The notes beneath the pieces were generated by a model that had not been told where the DNA came from, searched no databases, and saw only the letters and a list, made by a program, of their open reading frames with translations. From Betaproteobacteria bacterium (GTDB lineage Bacteria; Pseudomonadota; Gammaproteobacteria; Burkholderiales; Ferrovaceae), in the NCBI GenBank assembly GCA_028866015.1, contig JAGWIW010000008.1, positions 1 through 64,000 of the forward strand: a DNA stretch of 64,000 bases, in the 5' to 3' direction. Of the stretch, positions 18,364-29,500 are shown piece after piece (the first letter of the stretch is position 1; every line of letters starts with the position of its first letter). The translations under genes were made by a program, and so were the position numbers.

Positions 18364-21087
18364 ATGATCACGGATGTCCTCAAAAAGCTGTTCGGGAGCC
18401 GCAATGAGCGGTTGCTCAAGCAGTATCGCAAAGTCGTTGCCCAGATCAACAGTCTGGAGCCGGCGCTGGCCGCGCTGGACGATGCCGCCTTGCAAGCCAA
18501 GACTCCCGAATTCCGGGGGAGGCTGGAGCAGGGCGAAACACTCGATGACCTGTTGCCGGAAGCATTTGCCGTGATGCGGGAAGCCAGCCGCCGTGTCCTG
18601 GGCATGCGCCATTTTGATGTCCAGATGATTGGCGGGATGGCCCTGCATCACGGAAAAATTTCTGAAATGCGAACCGGGGAAGGAAAAACCCTGGTAGCCA
18701 CGCTGCCCTCTTATCTTAATGCGCTGACCGGGAAAGGGGTTCATGTGGTGACCGTGAACGATTATCTGGCTCGCCGCGATGCGGAGTGGATGGGCCGTGT
18801 TCACCGTTTTCTGGGTCTTTCAGTGGGGGTCAACCTCTCCCAGATGGAGCGCGATGACAAGGTGGCGGCGTATCAGGCCGACATCACGTATGGCACGAAC
18901 AACGAATTCGGCTTCGACTATCTGCGCGACAACATGGTCACCCGGGTTGATGAACGCGTGCAGCGTGCATTGAATTACGCCATCGTGGATGAAGTGGATT
19001 CCATCCTGATCGATGAGGCACGCACCCCGCTCATCATTTCCGGCCAGGCAGAAGACAGTACCGAACTCTATCGCCAGATCAACACGCTGATTCCGCGACT
19101 TCATCCCCAGGCTTCGGAGGAAGGTGAGGGGGATTACCATGTGGACCTCAAGGCCCACCAGGTGATGCTGTCCGAAGCAGGTCACGAGCATGCCGAAGCC
19201 TTGCTGGCCGAAGCGGGGCTGCTGCCGCCTGGCGCCAGCCTCTACGATCCGTCCCATATTCTCCTGATGCATCACGTGTATGCCGCGTTGCGCGCGCATG
19301 CCCTTTACCACCGGGATCAGCACTACGTTGTGCAAGACGGGGAAATTGTCATCGTCGACGAGTTCACCGGGCGGATGATGCCCGGACGACGCTGGTCCGA
19401 AGGGATCCATCAGGCGGTAGAAGCCAAGGAAGGAGTTGGCATTCAGAACGAATCCCAAACCCTGGCTTCCATCACCTTCCAGAATTACTTCCGCCTTTAT
19501 GCCAAGTTGTCAGGAATGACCGGCACAGCCGATACGGAAGCGTTCGAGTTCCAGCACATCTACGGTCTTGAGACGGTCATTATTCCCACCCACCGGCCCA
19601 TGGTCCGCGATGACCGGATGGACCAGGTGTTCCGCAGCGCCCGCGAGAAATTCAACGCCGTGCTGCAGGATGTCCGCGATTGCCACCAGCGAGGACAACC
19701 CGTACTGGTGGGCACTGCATCCATCGAGGCGTCGGAACTGCTTTCCACCCTGTTTCAGAGCGAAAAATTGCCGCATCAGGTGCTGAATGCCAAACAGCAT
19801 GCCCGGGAAGCGGAAATCGTAGCCCAGGCCGGCCGTCCAGGCGTGATCACCATTGCCACGAACATGGCGGGTCGGGGCACCGACATCGTCCTGGGGGGGA
19901 GCCCCGAACCTGAAATCCGTGCGCTGCAGGAAGACGAGAGCCTGACCGAAAGTGACCGGGAGGCCCGCATCCAGGCAGTCCGGGAACAATGGCAGCGGTT
20001 GCATGACCAGGTTCTGGCCGCAGGCGGGTTGCACATCATCGGTTCGGAGCGCCACGAGTCCCGTCGCATCGACAACCAGCTGCGTGGACGTTCCGGCCGG
20101 CAAGGCGATCCGGGTTCCAGCCGGTTCTACCTCTCCCTTGAAGATCCGCTGCTGAAAATCTTCGCTTCGGACCGGGTTGCGGCCATCATGGACCGCCTGA
20201 AGATGCCCGAAGGAGAGGCCATCGAACACCCCTGGGTGACGCGTGCCATCGAAAATGCCCAGCGCAAGGTGGAAGCGCGTAACTTTGACATCCGCAAGCA
20301 ATTGCTGGAATACGATGATGTGGCAAATGACCAGCGCAAGGTCATTTACCAGCAGCGTAACGAACTGCTCGAGGCCCATGAGATTTCAGACACCATCCGG
20401 GCCATGCGCAACGATGTGCTGGAGGCCGAATTCCGGAACGCGATTCCTGCGGAAACAGCCGAAGAGCAATGGGACCTGGACGGGCTCACCCGAACCCTGG
20501 CCCAGGAATATCGCCTGGAATGCCCCGTGCGCCAGTGGCTTGCCGACGAGCCAACGCTCGACGAAGACAGCCTGCTTGAACGCATCCGCAACACGGCAGA
20601 AGAGATCTACCAGAACAAGTTTGCTGCGGTCGATTCTCAGGCCTTGCAGGGCTACGAGCGCGCAGTCATGCTGCAATCCATTGACAGCCATTGGCGCGAA
20701 CACCTGGCGGCACTGGATCATCTGCGCCAGGGTATCCATTTGCGCGGATATGCCCAGAAAAACCCCAAACAGGAATACAAGCGCGAAGCCTTTGAGCTGT
20801 TTGCGGCCATGCTGGACACCATACGCCGTGAGGTGACCCGGATCCTGTGCATTGTGGAGGTTCACACACCGGAAGAGATGGAGAGCGTGGTGGAAGAGCC
20901 AGTGCCTTCCCCGGCCAACGTGCGCTACCATCATGCCGATTACGACCAGGCGCTGGCCGACGATGCCGCGGACGAAGTGCTGGCAACGCAGCCGCAGCGG
21001 CGGGACATGCCCAAGGTCGGCCGCAATGACCCCTGTCCATGCGGCTCAGGAAAAAAGTACAAGCATTGTCACGGACGACTCAACTGA
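18364..21087 (+). CDS. secA: Preprotein translocase ATPase SecA
   Basis: SecA is the motor that drives preproteins through SecYEG. Walker A is MRTGEGKT at 102-109 (Lys108, as in E. coli); [14 protein letters not shown] and [13 protein letters not shown] mark the first nucleotide-binding domain, and [14 protein letters not shown] the second. The zinc-binding tail [13 protein letters not shown], which contacts SecB and lipids, is complete at the C-terminus. Length is 907 residues (E. coli 901). The argJ ribosome site overlaps its stop codon. Confidence 0.98.
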   Translation: MITDVLKKLFGSRNERLLKQYRKVVAQINSLEPALAALDDAALQAKTPEFRGRLEQGETLDDLLPEAFAVMREASRRVLGMRHFDVQMIGGMALHHGKISEMRTGEGKTLVATLPSYLNALTGKGVHVVTVNDYLARRDAEWMGRVHRFLGLSVGVNLSQMERDDKVAAYQADITYGTNNEFGFDYLRDNMVTRVDERVQRALNYAIVDEVDSILIDEARTPLIISGQAEDSTELYRQINTLIPRLHPQASEEGEGDYHVDLKAHQVMLSEAGHEHAEALLAEAGLLPPGASLYDPSHILLMHHVYAALRAHALYHRDQHYVVQDGEIVIVDEFTGRMMPGRRWSEGIHQAVEAKEGVGIQNESQTLASITFQNYFRLYAKLSGMTGTADTEAFEFQHIYGLETVIIPTHRPMVRDDRMDQVFRSAREKFNAVLQDVRDCHQRGQPVLVGTASIEASELLSTLFQSEKLPHQVLNAKQHAREAEIVAQAGRPGVITIATNMAGRGTDIVLGGSPEPEIRALQEDESLTESDREARIQAVREQWQRLHDQVLAAGGLHIIGSERHESRRIDNQLRGRSGRQGDPGSSRFYLSLEDPLLKIFASDRVAAIMDRLKMPEGEAIEHPWVTRAIENAQRKVEARNFDIRKQLLEYDDVANDQRKVIYQQRNELLEAHEISDTIRAMRNDVLEAEFRNAIPAETAEEQWDLDGLTRTLAQEYRLECPVRQWLADEPTLDEDSLLERIRNTAEEIYQNKFAAVDSQALQGYERAVMLQSIDSHWREHLAALDHLRQGIHLRGYAQKNPKQEYKREAFELFAAMLDTIRREVTRILCIVEVHTPEEMESVVEEPVPSPANVRYHHADYDQALADDAADEVLATQPQRRDMPKVGRNDPCPCGSGKKYKHCHGRLN

Positions 21088-21097
21088 GGAATTGGTC

Positions 21098-22324
21098 ATG
21101 CCGGTCCGCCTGGAAGCTCCCGATCCTGCGCAATTGCACCCCGTCCCTGGCGTTTTGCTGGGCCCCGTGGCAGCCGGAATCCGCAAGGCCGGACGCCGTG
21201 ACCTGCTGCTTGTGACTTTGCCGCCCGGCAGCCGTGTCGGCGCAGTTTTTACGCGCAACCGTTTTTGCGCAGCCCCGGTGCAAGTGTGCCGCGAGCATCT
21301 GCAGCGCATGGCCCCGCGGGCATTGATCATCAACACCGGCTGCGCCAATGCCGGAACCGGAGAGCCTGGCCTTAAGGATGCGCGTGCCACTTGCGATGCC
21401 GTGGCCGGACTGCTGGGCATTCCTTCCGAGGCGGTGCTGCCGTTTTCCACGGGAGTGATCCTGGAGCGCCTGCCCATGGACCGGCTGCTGCAGGGTATCG
21501 GGCCGGCCCGCGATGCCTTGCAACCCGACCAGTGGGGTGCAGCTGCAGAGGCCATCATGACAACGGACACCGTGTCCAAAGCCGCTTCACGCAAGCTGTC
21601 GGTGGACGGTCGGGTGGTGGTGGTGACCGGCATTTCGAAGGGGGCTGGCATGATCAGGCCCAACATGGCCACCATGCTGGGGTTCATTGCAACCGATGCA
21701 GCCATTCGGCCGGAACTGCTGCAGCGACTGACAGAAGAAGCCGCCAACCTGTCATTCAATCGCATCACGGTGGATGGCGACACATCCACCAATGACTCCT
21801 TTGTGGTGATGGCCACGGGGACTGCAGGCCATGCGGAAATTACCGATGCCGGCAGCGAGTCCTACCGTGCGCTGCGGGACGGCATCGTGGCCGTGGCCAC
21901 TGAACTGGCGCAGGCGATCGTGCGAGATGGGGAAGGCGCTACCAAGTTCATCACGGTCAGGGTGGAAGAAGGGCGTACTGAAGAAGAATGCCTGCAAGTC
22001 GCTTATGCCATCAGCCACTCACCCTTGGTCAAGACCGCCTTTTTTGCCTCTGATCCCAATCTGGGGCGCATACTGGCTGCCATCGGCTATGCCGGCATAG
22101 CCGATCTGGATGTATCGGGAATACGCCTTTACCTGGATGACGTGCTGGTTTCCGAACAAGGCGGCCGGGCGGCAACTTACCAGGAAGCCGATGGTCAGCG
22201 AGTCATGAAGCAGCCTGAAATCACCGTTCGCGTTGCCTTGGGTCGGGGAAGCGCCGAAGCCACCGTCTGGACCTGCGATTTTTCCTACGACTATGTCCGG
22301 ATCAACGCTGACTATCGCAGCTGA
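21098..22324 (+). CDS. argJ: Bifunctional glutamate N-acetyltransferase / amino-acid acetyltransferase ArgJ
   Basis: ArgJ recycles the acetyl group between N-acetylornithine and glutamate in arginine synthesis. It is made as one chain that cleaves itself; the nucleophile Thr192 lies in the motif [10 protein letters not shown], after the KGAGMI oxyanion loop. GAGGA at 21086-21090 supports ATG 21098, giving 408 residues. The frame is open further upstream inside secA, but that part is not ArgJ-like. Whether it is bifunctional or only the transacetylase cannot be told from sequence. Confidence 0.95.
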   Translation: MPVRLEAPDPAQLHPVPGVLLGPVAAGIRKAGRRDLLLVTLPPGSRVGAVFTRNRFCAAPVQVCREHLQRMAPRALIINTGCANAGTGEPGLKDARATCDAVAGLLGIPSEAVLPFSTGVILERLPMDRLLQGIGPARDALQPDQWGAAAEAIMTTDTVSKAASRKLSVDGRVVVVTGISKGAGMIRPNMATMLGFIATDAAIRPELLQRLTEEAANLSFNRITVDGDTSTNDSFVVMATGTAGHAEITDAGSESYRALRDGIVAVATELAQAIVRDGEGATKFITVRVEEGRTEEECLQVAYAISHSPLVKTAFFASDPNLGRILAAIGYAGIADLDVSGIRLYLDDVLVSEQGGRAATYQEADGQRVMKQPEITVRVALGRGSAEATVWTCDFSYDYVRINADYRS

Positions 22325-22329
22325 TCACC

Positions 22330-23214
22330 ATGGAAACCGGCCTTGAAAAGCTGATGGCGCGTGCCGAAGCCCTGCTGGACCGGCTTGAGACCTGGTTGCC
22401 GTCCCCTCCGCCAGAACTGGATTGGGATGTTGCCATCGCCTGGCGCTGGCGCCGCCAGGGAAGCAAGGGCTGGCTGCAACCTGTCACCAAGCCCCATGTG
22501 ATCCGTCTGGAAGACCTGCGCGACATCGATGACCAGAAGCGGCGGGTTACTGAAAACACACGCCAGTTCGTGGCGGGCCAGCCGGCCAACAATGTGCTTT
22601 TGACCGGTGCGCGCGGTACCGGGAAGTCTTCACTGATCAAGGCCATGCTGACAGAGTTCTCCGGTCAGGGGCTGCGCGTGATCGAAATTGAAAAGGATCA
22701 CCTGGTGGATCTTCCTGAAGTGATGGAGCGCATTGCCCAGCGTCCAGAGCGCTTCATCCTGTTCTGCGACGATCTTTCCTTCGAGGCCGGCGAAGCCCAC
22801 TACAAGGCCCTCAAGACAGTGCTGGACGGATCTCTTGCCGCCCCATCCGAGCATGTTCTGGTCTACGCCACAAGCAACCGCCGCCATCTGATGCCCGAGT
22901 TCTTTTCGGAAAATCAGGAAACCAGCCACCGCGATGGAGAAATCCATCCCGGAGAAACGGTCGAGGAAAAAATATCCCTTTCTGACCGTTTTGGACTCTG
23001 GGTTTCATTCTATCCATTCGACCAGGATGCCTACCTGGAAATCGCCAGGCACTGGGTCGGCGTCCTGGGCGGGCAGGTGGACGACCCCGAGCGTTTCCGG
23101 CTCGAGGCCGTGCAATGGGCACTGCTGCGCGGATCACGCAGTGGTCGTTCCGCGTGGCACTTCGCACGAGACTGGGTGGGTCGAAAAGGCATGCCCGCCT
23201 CTTCCTCGTCGTGA
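22330..23214 (+). CDS. DUF815 family P-loop ATPase, function unknown
   Basis: A 294-residue AAA-like ATPase of the DUF815 family. Walker A GARGTGKS is at 93-100, a Walker B-like ILFCDDLSF follows near residue 145, and [12 protein letters not shown] resembles a sensor-1 segment. The N-terminal 90 residues are helical and Trp-rich. No substrate or partner is established. It starts five bases after argJ and overlaps the next gene as GTGA, so it is co-transcribed with both. The argJ-DUF815-Nudix order recurs in Betaproteobacteria. Confidence 0.85.
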   Translation: METGLEKLMARAEALLDRLETWLPSPPPELDWDVAIAWRWRRQGSKGWLQPVTKPHVIRLEDLRDIDDQKRRVTENTRQFVAGQPANNVLLTGARGTGKSSLIKAMLTEFSGQGLRVIEIEKDHLVDLPEVMERIAQRPERFILFCDDLSFEAGEAHYKALKTVLDGSLAAPSEHVLVYATSNRRHLMPEFFSENQETSHRDGEIHPGETVEEKISLSDRFGLWVSFYPFDQDAYLEIARHWVGVLGGQVDDPERFRLEAVQWALLRGSRSGRSAWHFARDWVGRKGMPASSSS

Positions 23215-24188
23215 TTCGCACCGAAGTCGTGGCTGCGGTCCTGGTGGACCGCCTGGGGCGATACTTGCTGGCCCGGCGGCCTGCGGGCAAACCGTATGCC
23301 GGATACTGGGAATTTCCCGGAGGCAAAGTGGAACCCGGCGAAACGCTGCAACAGGCCTTGGTGCGGGAGTTGCGCGAAGAGTTGGGCATTGAGGTGCGGC
23401 GCGCATTTCCCTGGATCACTCGCCATTTCGACTATCCCCACGCCTCTGTCCGGCTCCGTTTTTTTCGCGTCGTGGACTGGCAGGGCGCGCCCCGGCCGCT
23501 AGAAGACCAGCTGCTGGCCTGGCAAGGGCCGGGTTGCGAAGTTGTGGCCCCCATGCTGCCGGCCAATGAGCCAATTCTTCGTGCCGTTGAATTGCCAGTG
23601 GTCTATGGCATTACCAACGGATCCGAAGTGGGCGAGCCTGCTTTGCTGGAAGGGCTGGAGCGGGCGCTTTTTCGAGGATTGCGACTGGTTCAGGTGCGTG
23701 AGAAAAGTCTGCCTCCCGACCTGCTTCTCAAGCTGGTCGACAAGGTGGTCCGGGCCGCCCGTCCCTGGCATGCCCGGGTTCTGGTCAACGGAAACGTGGA
23801 AGTGGCACAGGCTGCGCGGGCGGACGGCGTTCATCTGACTTCAGTGCAACTTGCCGAACTGGCTCTGCGCCCTGATCTGCCGCTGGTGGCGGCATCCTGT
23901 CATAACCAAGCCGATCTGCAGCGCGCACAGCAACTGGGTGCCGATTTTGCCGTGCTGGGCCCTGTTGCCCCTACGGCATCCCATCCTGCAGGACAGCCTC
24001 TCGGGTTCAGGTTTCTGGCCCAGGCTTTGGAAGACTGCGCCTTGCCTGTGCTGGGGATCGGCGGACTGGGTCTTGGTCAGCTGGAGGCTGCCTGGGAGGC
24101 AGGTGCGCACGGAATTGCGTCCATGCGGGCTGTGTGGGCCGGCAATGAACCCATTCCTTCCCGCTTTCGCCTTCAGTCAAGCGGCTGA
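23211..24188 (+). CDS. Fused Nudix hydrolase (MutT-like) and thiamine-phosphate-synthase-like protein
   Basis: Residues about 1-135 form a MutT-type Nudix domain; the Nudix box begins at G38 ([14 protein letters not shown], then RELREELG) and is complete, which suggests 8-oxo-dGTP hydrolysis. Residues about 145-320 resemble ThiE/TenI ([28 protein letters not shown]-like, [18 protein letters not shown]). GTG 23211 is the chosen start because it forms a GTGA overlap with the DUF815 gene and matches the usual MutT N-terminus; 325 residues. The Shine-Dalgarno is poor. The ThiE half may be regulatory rather than catalytic. Confidence 0.85.
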   Translation: MIRTEVVAAVLVDRLGRYLLARRPAGKPYAGYWEFPGGKVEPGETLQQALVRELREELGIEVRRAFPWITRHFDYPHASVRLRFFRVVDWQGAPRPLEDQLLAWQGPGCEVVAPMLPANEPILRAVELPVVYGITNGSEVGEPALLEGLERALFRGLRLVQVREKSLPPDLLLKLVDKVVRAARPWHARVLVNGNVEVAQAARADGVHLTSVQLAELALRPDLPLVAASCHNQADLQRAQQLGADFAVLGPVAPTASHPAGQPLGFRFLAQALEDCALPVLGIGGLGLGQLEAAWEAGAHGIASMRAVWAGNEPIPSRFRLQSSG

Positions 24189-25057
24189 GGCCAGCGATAG
24201 AAGTAAGGTTCCGCAGGGTCTGGGCGGGTGCGAAAGCGCTTGTGGCTCCAGAAATACTGCTCAGGAAAACGCCGGGCCTGACTTTCGATGAAGGCGTTCA
24301 TGCGTTGCACATCCGCGTCCAGATCATCGCTTGGGAAGTGATCCCAAGCCGGAAAGAATTCCACCTCATAACCCTGGCAGCGCGGCAATTGCCTGCATAC
24401 ACAGGGAATCACCACAGCGCCGGTCATGCGCGCAAGCCAGGGCAGTGTGGGCACCGTGGCTGCCGGAATGCCAAAAAAAGGTGAAAAAATCGAGTCACGG
24501 TCCCCGAAATCCATGTCCGGCAGGAAATAAAGGCGCCGACCGTCCTGGATCGCGCGAATCAGCGGGCGCAGGCCTTTTTTTCGCTCCAGCATCACCACGT
24601 CTCCCAGCCTGTCGCGCGCATCACGGATATGGCGGTCGATCAGAGGGTTTTTGTGCGGAGTGAAAAAACCCACGCCGCGAAAATTCATGCCCATGCGCGC
24701 CCCCTGCATTTCCAGTCCGACCAGGTGAGGCGTCAGAAAAATAACGGGACGGCCACCGGCTTCTGCATGTTCAAGGTGCTTGAAACGCACCAGATGTTCG
24801 ATGCGTGAGCGTGGTGACCACCAAAGGATGCCCAGTTCCAGCACGCTGCGAATCAGGGCTGCCAGATGGCGTCTGGCGAGCTGGCGTCGTTCGGCGGCAC
24901 TCTGCCCGGGAAAGCAGGCGTGCAGATTGATGAGCGTGGTGCGCGCAAAACGGGTGTGTATCGCGATTGCCGCCAGTAGGCGGGCCAATGCCTCCAGTAT
25001 CCACAATGGAAGAAAGTGAAGTAGCCAGAGTATGGCAAGGCCCAGACGCGTTCCCAT
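24173..25057 (-). CDS. lpxL: Lipid A biosynthesis lauroyl acyltransferase-like protein (LpxL/HtrB family)
   Basis: Members add a secondary acyl chain to Kdo2-lipid IVA at the inner membrane. The catalytic HX4E motif is H111-E116 in TPHLVGLE, the N-terminal 30 residues form a membrane anchor, and FFTPHKNP and [14 protein letters not shown] follow the family pattern. Length is 294 residues from ATG 25057; an upstream open extension overlaps ygfZ and lacks similarity. It lies 11 bases after ygfZ and converges on the Nudix-ThiE gene with a 16-base overlap. LpxL and LpxM types cannot be separated with confidence. Confidence 0.85.
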   Translation of the reverse strand: MGTRLGLAILWLLHFLPLWILEALARLLAAIAIHTRFARTTLINLHACFPGQSAAERRQLARRHLAALIRSVLELGILWWSPRSRIEHLVRFKHLEHAEAGGRPVIFLTPHLVGLEMQGARMGMNFRGVGFFTPHKNPLIDRHIRDARDRLGDVVMLERKKGLRPLIRAIQDGRRLYFLPDMDFGDRDSIFSPFFGIPAATVPTLPWLARMTGAVVIPCVCRQLPRCQGYEVEFFPAWDHFPSDDLDADVQRMNAFIESQARRFPEQYFWSHKRFRTRPDPAEPYFYRWPQPLD

Positions 25058-25068
25058 GCCTGCAGCCC

Positions 25069-26004
25069 CTAGTCGAGGGGAACCGGGTAAGGGAGCGGCA
25101 GGGGCTCCAGGGCTGCGCCACCGGGTTCGCCCAGATGCAGGGGTTCGCCGGCCAAGGCTTCCAGATGGACTACGGCCAGCAGTTCGGTTCCCCGGTCGGT
25201 GCTGGCTGCCAGCGCCACCTTCCCGGCAGGGGAAGACGGGTCGGGGCCATACAGGGGCTGGCCGATTTCCGCGGAGCCTTCCGTGCGAAAGTGCAACAGT
25301 CGGCGCTTGGTTTTCCCCAGGTAATGGGTTCGCGCAACGATTTCCTGTCCGGTATAGCAACCTTTCTTGAAGCTGATGCCACCGATCAGGTCCCAGTTCA
25401 GCATCTGGGGGACCCATTCATCCTGGGTGGCGTTTCGGATTTCGGCAACCCCGTCCTGCACTGCGGAAAAAACCCAGTCTTCGGGCCTTCCGGCAGGCAG
25501 CAATCCGGAAATCCGGGTTCGCCACTGATCAGCCTGCGCAGTCGGAACTGCCAGCATCAGGCGTCCGGACGAAAGGGTCACGCGCATGATGCCGGATTGC
25601 AGGTCATGCCGCCCGGCGGGAGGGGCTGGCGGGCAGCCCAGAGCCTCCCAGAATCCTGCTTCAGGCATGCCGCAGATACCGAAGCGCGACCAGGCTGAAC
25701 GGACATCTTCCAGAGTGACCCGGGAACGCAGGACATACATGCGCAGGCGACGCAACGCGCCATCGGCCAGTTCCTCCGGCGCATCAAGCCAAAAATCCGT
25801 GCCCTGTTTCCATATCAGAAAACTGGCCAACATCCGGCCTTTGGGGGAACAGTGGGCGGCCCACAGGGCACGGTCAGGGTCAAGCGCGGCCACATCCTGG
25901 GTCAACTGTCCCTGCAGGAAAGTCTGGGCGTCATCCCCGGTTGCCCGGATCAGGGCGCGGCCGGACAGATCGACCCAGCGGGGCGCAACGGTCAATTCAC
26001 TCAT
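25069..26004 (-). CDS. ygfZ: Folate-binding iron-sulfur cluster protein YgfZ
   Basis: YgfZ is a tetrahydrofolate-binding relative of the glycine cleavage T-protein that helps maintain some Fe-S enzymes. The diagnostic motif KGCYTGQE is at 214-221, with the conserved Cys216. An N-terminal aminomethyltransferase-like domain carries ATGDDAQTFLQGQLTQDV. Length is 311 residues. It is divergent from the YgfX-like gene and is followed by lpxL on the same strand. Confidence 0.92.
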   Translation of the reverse strand: MSELTVAPRWVDLSGRALIRATGDDAQTFLQGQLTQDVAALDPDRALWAAHCSPKGRMLASFLIWKQGTDFWLDAPEELADGALRRLRMYVLRSRVTLEDVRSAWSRFGICGMPEAGFWEALGCPPAPPAGRHDLQSGIMRVTLSSGRLMLAVPTAQADQWRTRISGLLPAGRPEDWVFSAVQDGVAEIRNATQDEWVPQMLNWDLIGGISFKKGCYTGQEIVARTHYLGKTKRRLLHFRTEGSAEIGQPLYGPDPSSPAGKVALAASTDRGTELLAVVHLEALAGEPLHLGEPGGAALEPLPLPYPVPLD

Positions 26005-26074
26005 CTCTTTTTTTTATTCAGGCAGGTTGAATGCGACATGTCCGTCATGATGACATATTTGGGGAGGACATCCC

Positions 26075-26515
26075 ATGGACAGGAATGGATTTCCCGGGGA
26101 AGTGCGCCTGCGACACGGTTCCTCCCGGACGCTGGCCGCCGCGCTCATTGCAGGACATATGAGTGGGGCGGGCGGTTTGCTGTTCCTCAAATGGGATGCC
26201 GTCTGGTTGAGGCTGGTACTGCTTGGCCTGGGCGTTTCCCTGGTGTTCGGATTGCGGCGCGAGGCCTGGCGTTGCGCTCCAGGCTCTGTGACGCAACTGT
26301 CCGTACACGGCGGTGGCCGCATGTTGCTGGTCAGGCGTGACGGGCGCAGGACGGAGGGGGTGCTGATGCCCGGAAGTTTCGTCGCCCCATTTCTTGTCAT
26401 CATGCGCTGGCGCCGGTCTGGCGGCAGGCGGATTCGTCATGTCACGGTGGCTGCAGATGGTACCGGGGTTCGGGAACACCGCCTGCTGCGGGTTTTGCTC
26501 CGGCATCCGTTATAA
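26075..26515 (+). CDS. Small membrane protein, YgfX-like
   Basis: A 146-residue basic protein with two hydrophobic segments (about 20-40 and 43-60) followed by a soluble, Arg-rich part. Size, topology and position back-to-back with ygfZ match YgfX (CptA) of enterobacteria, which is encoded divergently from ygfZ together with sdhE. Here sdhE is absent. The ribosome site GGGGAGG (26061-26067) is strong. Residue-level similarity is too weak to assign a function; a role with succinate dehydrogenase assembly or division proteins is only by analogy. Confidence 0.6.
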   Translation: MDRNGFPGEVRLRHGSSRTLAAALIAGHMSGAGGLLFLKWDAVWLRLVLLGLGVSLVFGLRREAWRCAPGSVTQLSVHGGGRMLLVRRDGRRTEGVLMPGSFVAPFLVIMRWRRSGGRRIRHVTVAADGTGVREHRLLRVLLRHPL

Positions 26516-26516
26516 T
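26511..26516 (+). promoter_or_regulatory. Candidate -10 box for purL
   Basis: A consensus TATAAT overlaps the end of the YgfX-like gene, 32 bases before the purL ATG. The -35 region is weak. A short stem (GGCTT, nine-base loop, AAGCC, 26521-26539) lies in the leader, and purL lacks an obvious Shine-Dalgarno. Confidence 0.45.
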
Positions 26517-26548
26517 GGCAGGCTTCCTTACAGTAAGCCGGTAATGCC

Positions 26549-29500
26549 ATGAGTGAGCTGCTCCATCTCCGAGGCCCACGGGCCCTGTCCGATTTCCGGG
26601 TGCAACGCCTGTGCGGGATGCTGGAACAGCAGGGCATACCGGTATCGGCGCTTTCCGCCTGGCATGACCACTATATTTACCTCGCAGAAAAGCTCGACCA
26701 AGGGCAGAAGCAGCGGCTTGAGGCTGTGCTGGATTATGGCGATGCGGCCGAACCTTTGCCCGAGGCAACCTTTGAAGTCGTGGTGGTCCCCCGATTGGGC
26801 ACCATATCTCCATGGTCCACCAAAGCCACCGACATCCTCCACCATTGCGGGCTAACCGGGATATCCCGGGCTGAGCGCGGGACTACTTTTCAGGTCCGGC
26901 TCCGCGAAGGTCATGCAGGGGACTGCAGGGATCGGGCTATTGCACTGCTTCACGACCGCATGACGGAATGCGTGCTGGCTTCCCACGCCGAAGCCCGCTT
27001 GCTGTTCGAACCCGCACAGCCGCAACCCTTGAGCCAGGTGGACATCCTGGGCGGAGGCCGTGCAGCGCTGGAAGCTGCAGACAAGAATCTGGGGCTCGCT
27101 TTGGCTGCCGATGAAATGGACTACCTCGTGAAACTGTTCGTTTCCATGGAGCGGAATCCCACTGACGCTGAACTCCTGATGTTTGCCCAGGCCAATTCAG
27201 AACATTGCCGCCACAAGATTTTCAATGCGCGCTGGGTGATTGATGGCGTGGAGCAGGCCCAGTCCCTGTTTCAGATGATCAGGGAAACCCATGCGGCCCA
27301 TCCGGAGGGGACCGTGGTGGCCTATGCGGACAACGCAGCCATCATCGAGGGCGCGCCTGCCCAACGGTTTTTTCCGGATCCGGTCACAGGCCGATACGCG
27401 TACCAGGCATCAATGACCCATTTTCTGGCCAAGGTGGAAACGCACAACCACCCGACCGCCATTGCCCCGTTTCCTGGGGCAGCCACGGGCAGCGGAGGGG
27501 AGATTCGCGATGAAGGGGCTACCGGTACGGGGGCCAAGCCCAAGGCCGGATTGACCGGTTTTTCCGTATCCAATCTCCGACTGCCGGGGTTTGAACAGCC
27601 TTGGGAAGCCGGCACGGGAGAACGTCCGGGGCGGATTGCCTCGGCCCTTTCCATCATGACGGAAGGGCCGCTGGGTGGTGCCGCTTTCAACAATGAATTC
27701 GGTCGGCCCAATCTGGCCGGGTATTTCCGTACCTTCGAGCTGCCGTTCCAGGGGCACATGCGCGGTTACCATAAACCCGTCATGCTGGCTGGCGGAATTG
27801 GCGCCATCGATGCTCGCCATGCCTTCAAGCATCCCCTGACTCCGGGATGCCTGTTCGTTCAGCTGGGGGGTCCCGGCATGCGCATTGGCCTGGGGGGCGG
27901 AGCGGCCTCATCCATGCAAAGTGGCCACAACACGGAATCACTGGATTTCGATTCGGTGCAGCGCGCCAATCCGGAAATGCAGCGCCGCGCCCAGGAGGTC
28001 ATTGACCGATGCTGGCAAATGGGGGATGACAATCCGATTCTGGCCATTCATGACGTAGGCGCGGGTGGGTTGTCCAATGCGTTTCCTGAACTGGCCCATG
28101 ATGGCGGAGTCGGTGCCCGCTTCGATCTGCGCAAGATTCCCTCCGAAGAGCCCGGCATGTCGCCCCGGGAAATCTGGAGCAACGAATCGCAGGAGCGTTA
28201 TGTGCTGGCCATTCACCCGGAAAGCTTGGCCCGCTTTGAAACCATCTGCGAGCGCGAACGCTGCCCCTATGCCATTGTGGGCGAAGCCACGGCCGAACCC
28301 CGGTTGCGTGTGGATGACCCGCTGCTCGGACAGGCGCCGGTGGACATGGACCTGGAAGCGCTTCTGGGTAAACCGCCGCGCATGGTTCGGGATGTGGCCC
28401 ATTGCCCTCCTGAGCCATCCCCGCTTGACCTGACCCAGGCAGAAACAAATGTGCTGGAGGCACTGGCTCGCGTATTGAGGCTTCCCGGTGTGGCTGACAA
28501 GACATTCCTGATCACCATTGGTGACCGGACTGTGGGGGGGCTCAGTGCGCGGGATCCTTGCGTGGGGCGCTGGCAGGTGCCGGTCGCCGATGTGGCGGTG
28601 ACGCTCGCGGATTTCGTGGGGGCGGATGGCGAAGCATTTGCCATCGGAGAGCGTGCCCCCATTGCGCTCCTGTCAGGACCTGCCTCAGGCCGAATGGCTG
28701 TCGGAGAGGCGCTGACCAATCTGGCAGCCGCCCCTGTGGAACATCTGGGGGATGTGCGTCTCTCGGCCAATTGGATGGCAGCGGCTGGAACAGCAGGCGA
28801 AGATGCCAATCTCTTCGATACCGTGCGCGCTGTGGCCCTCGATCTGTGCATTCCTCTGGGCGTCAGCATTCCCGTGGGCAAGGATTCACTTTCAATGAGA
28901 ACGCTGTGGGAAGAGGGTGGGCGCGAGCACAGTGTGACAGCGCCATTGACCCTGGTGATATCCGCTTTTGCGCGTTGCCAGTCCATCCGGCGGACCCTGA
29001 CTCCGGAATTGCAGTGGGTGGACGAGGGTTCCGAGCTGATTCTTGTTGATTTGGGAAGGGGAAAAAACCGGCTCGGGGCCAGCTCCCTGGCGCAGGTATA
29101 TGGGCAGGTGGGTTCGGAAGCCCCGGATCTCGACGCTCCTGAGGATTTGCGTGCATTTTTTGCCTCCATCCAGTCACTCAATCGTGCAGGTCACCTGCTC
29201 GCTTACCATGACCGTTCCGATGGTGGTTTGCTGGTGACTGTGGCGGAGATGCTGTTTTGTTCCCGCCTGGGGGCAAACCTTGACCTTGCCGCGCTCTCTC
29301 CTGAACCGGACGATCTGGGGCAGCTGTTCAACGAGGAACTGGGTGCGGTCATTCAGGTGGCGAGCAGCAGCCGGAACGCGGTGCTGGAGACGCTCTCGGC
29401 TGCCGGATTGGGTGGATGCACACACGTTCTGGGTGTGGTAACGGAACAGGGCCGCCTGCGAGTCCTGCGGCGGGACAAGCTGCTGCTGGACAGCCCAGTC

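Noticed and set aside
26027-26059. Promoter for the YgfX-like gene (TTGAAT with CATATT or CATGAT)
   Set aside because: Spacing is 21 or 13 bases, outside the usual range.
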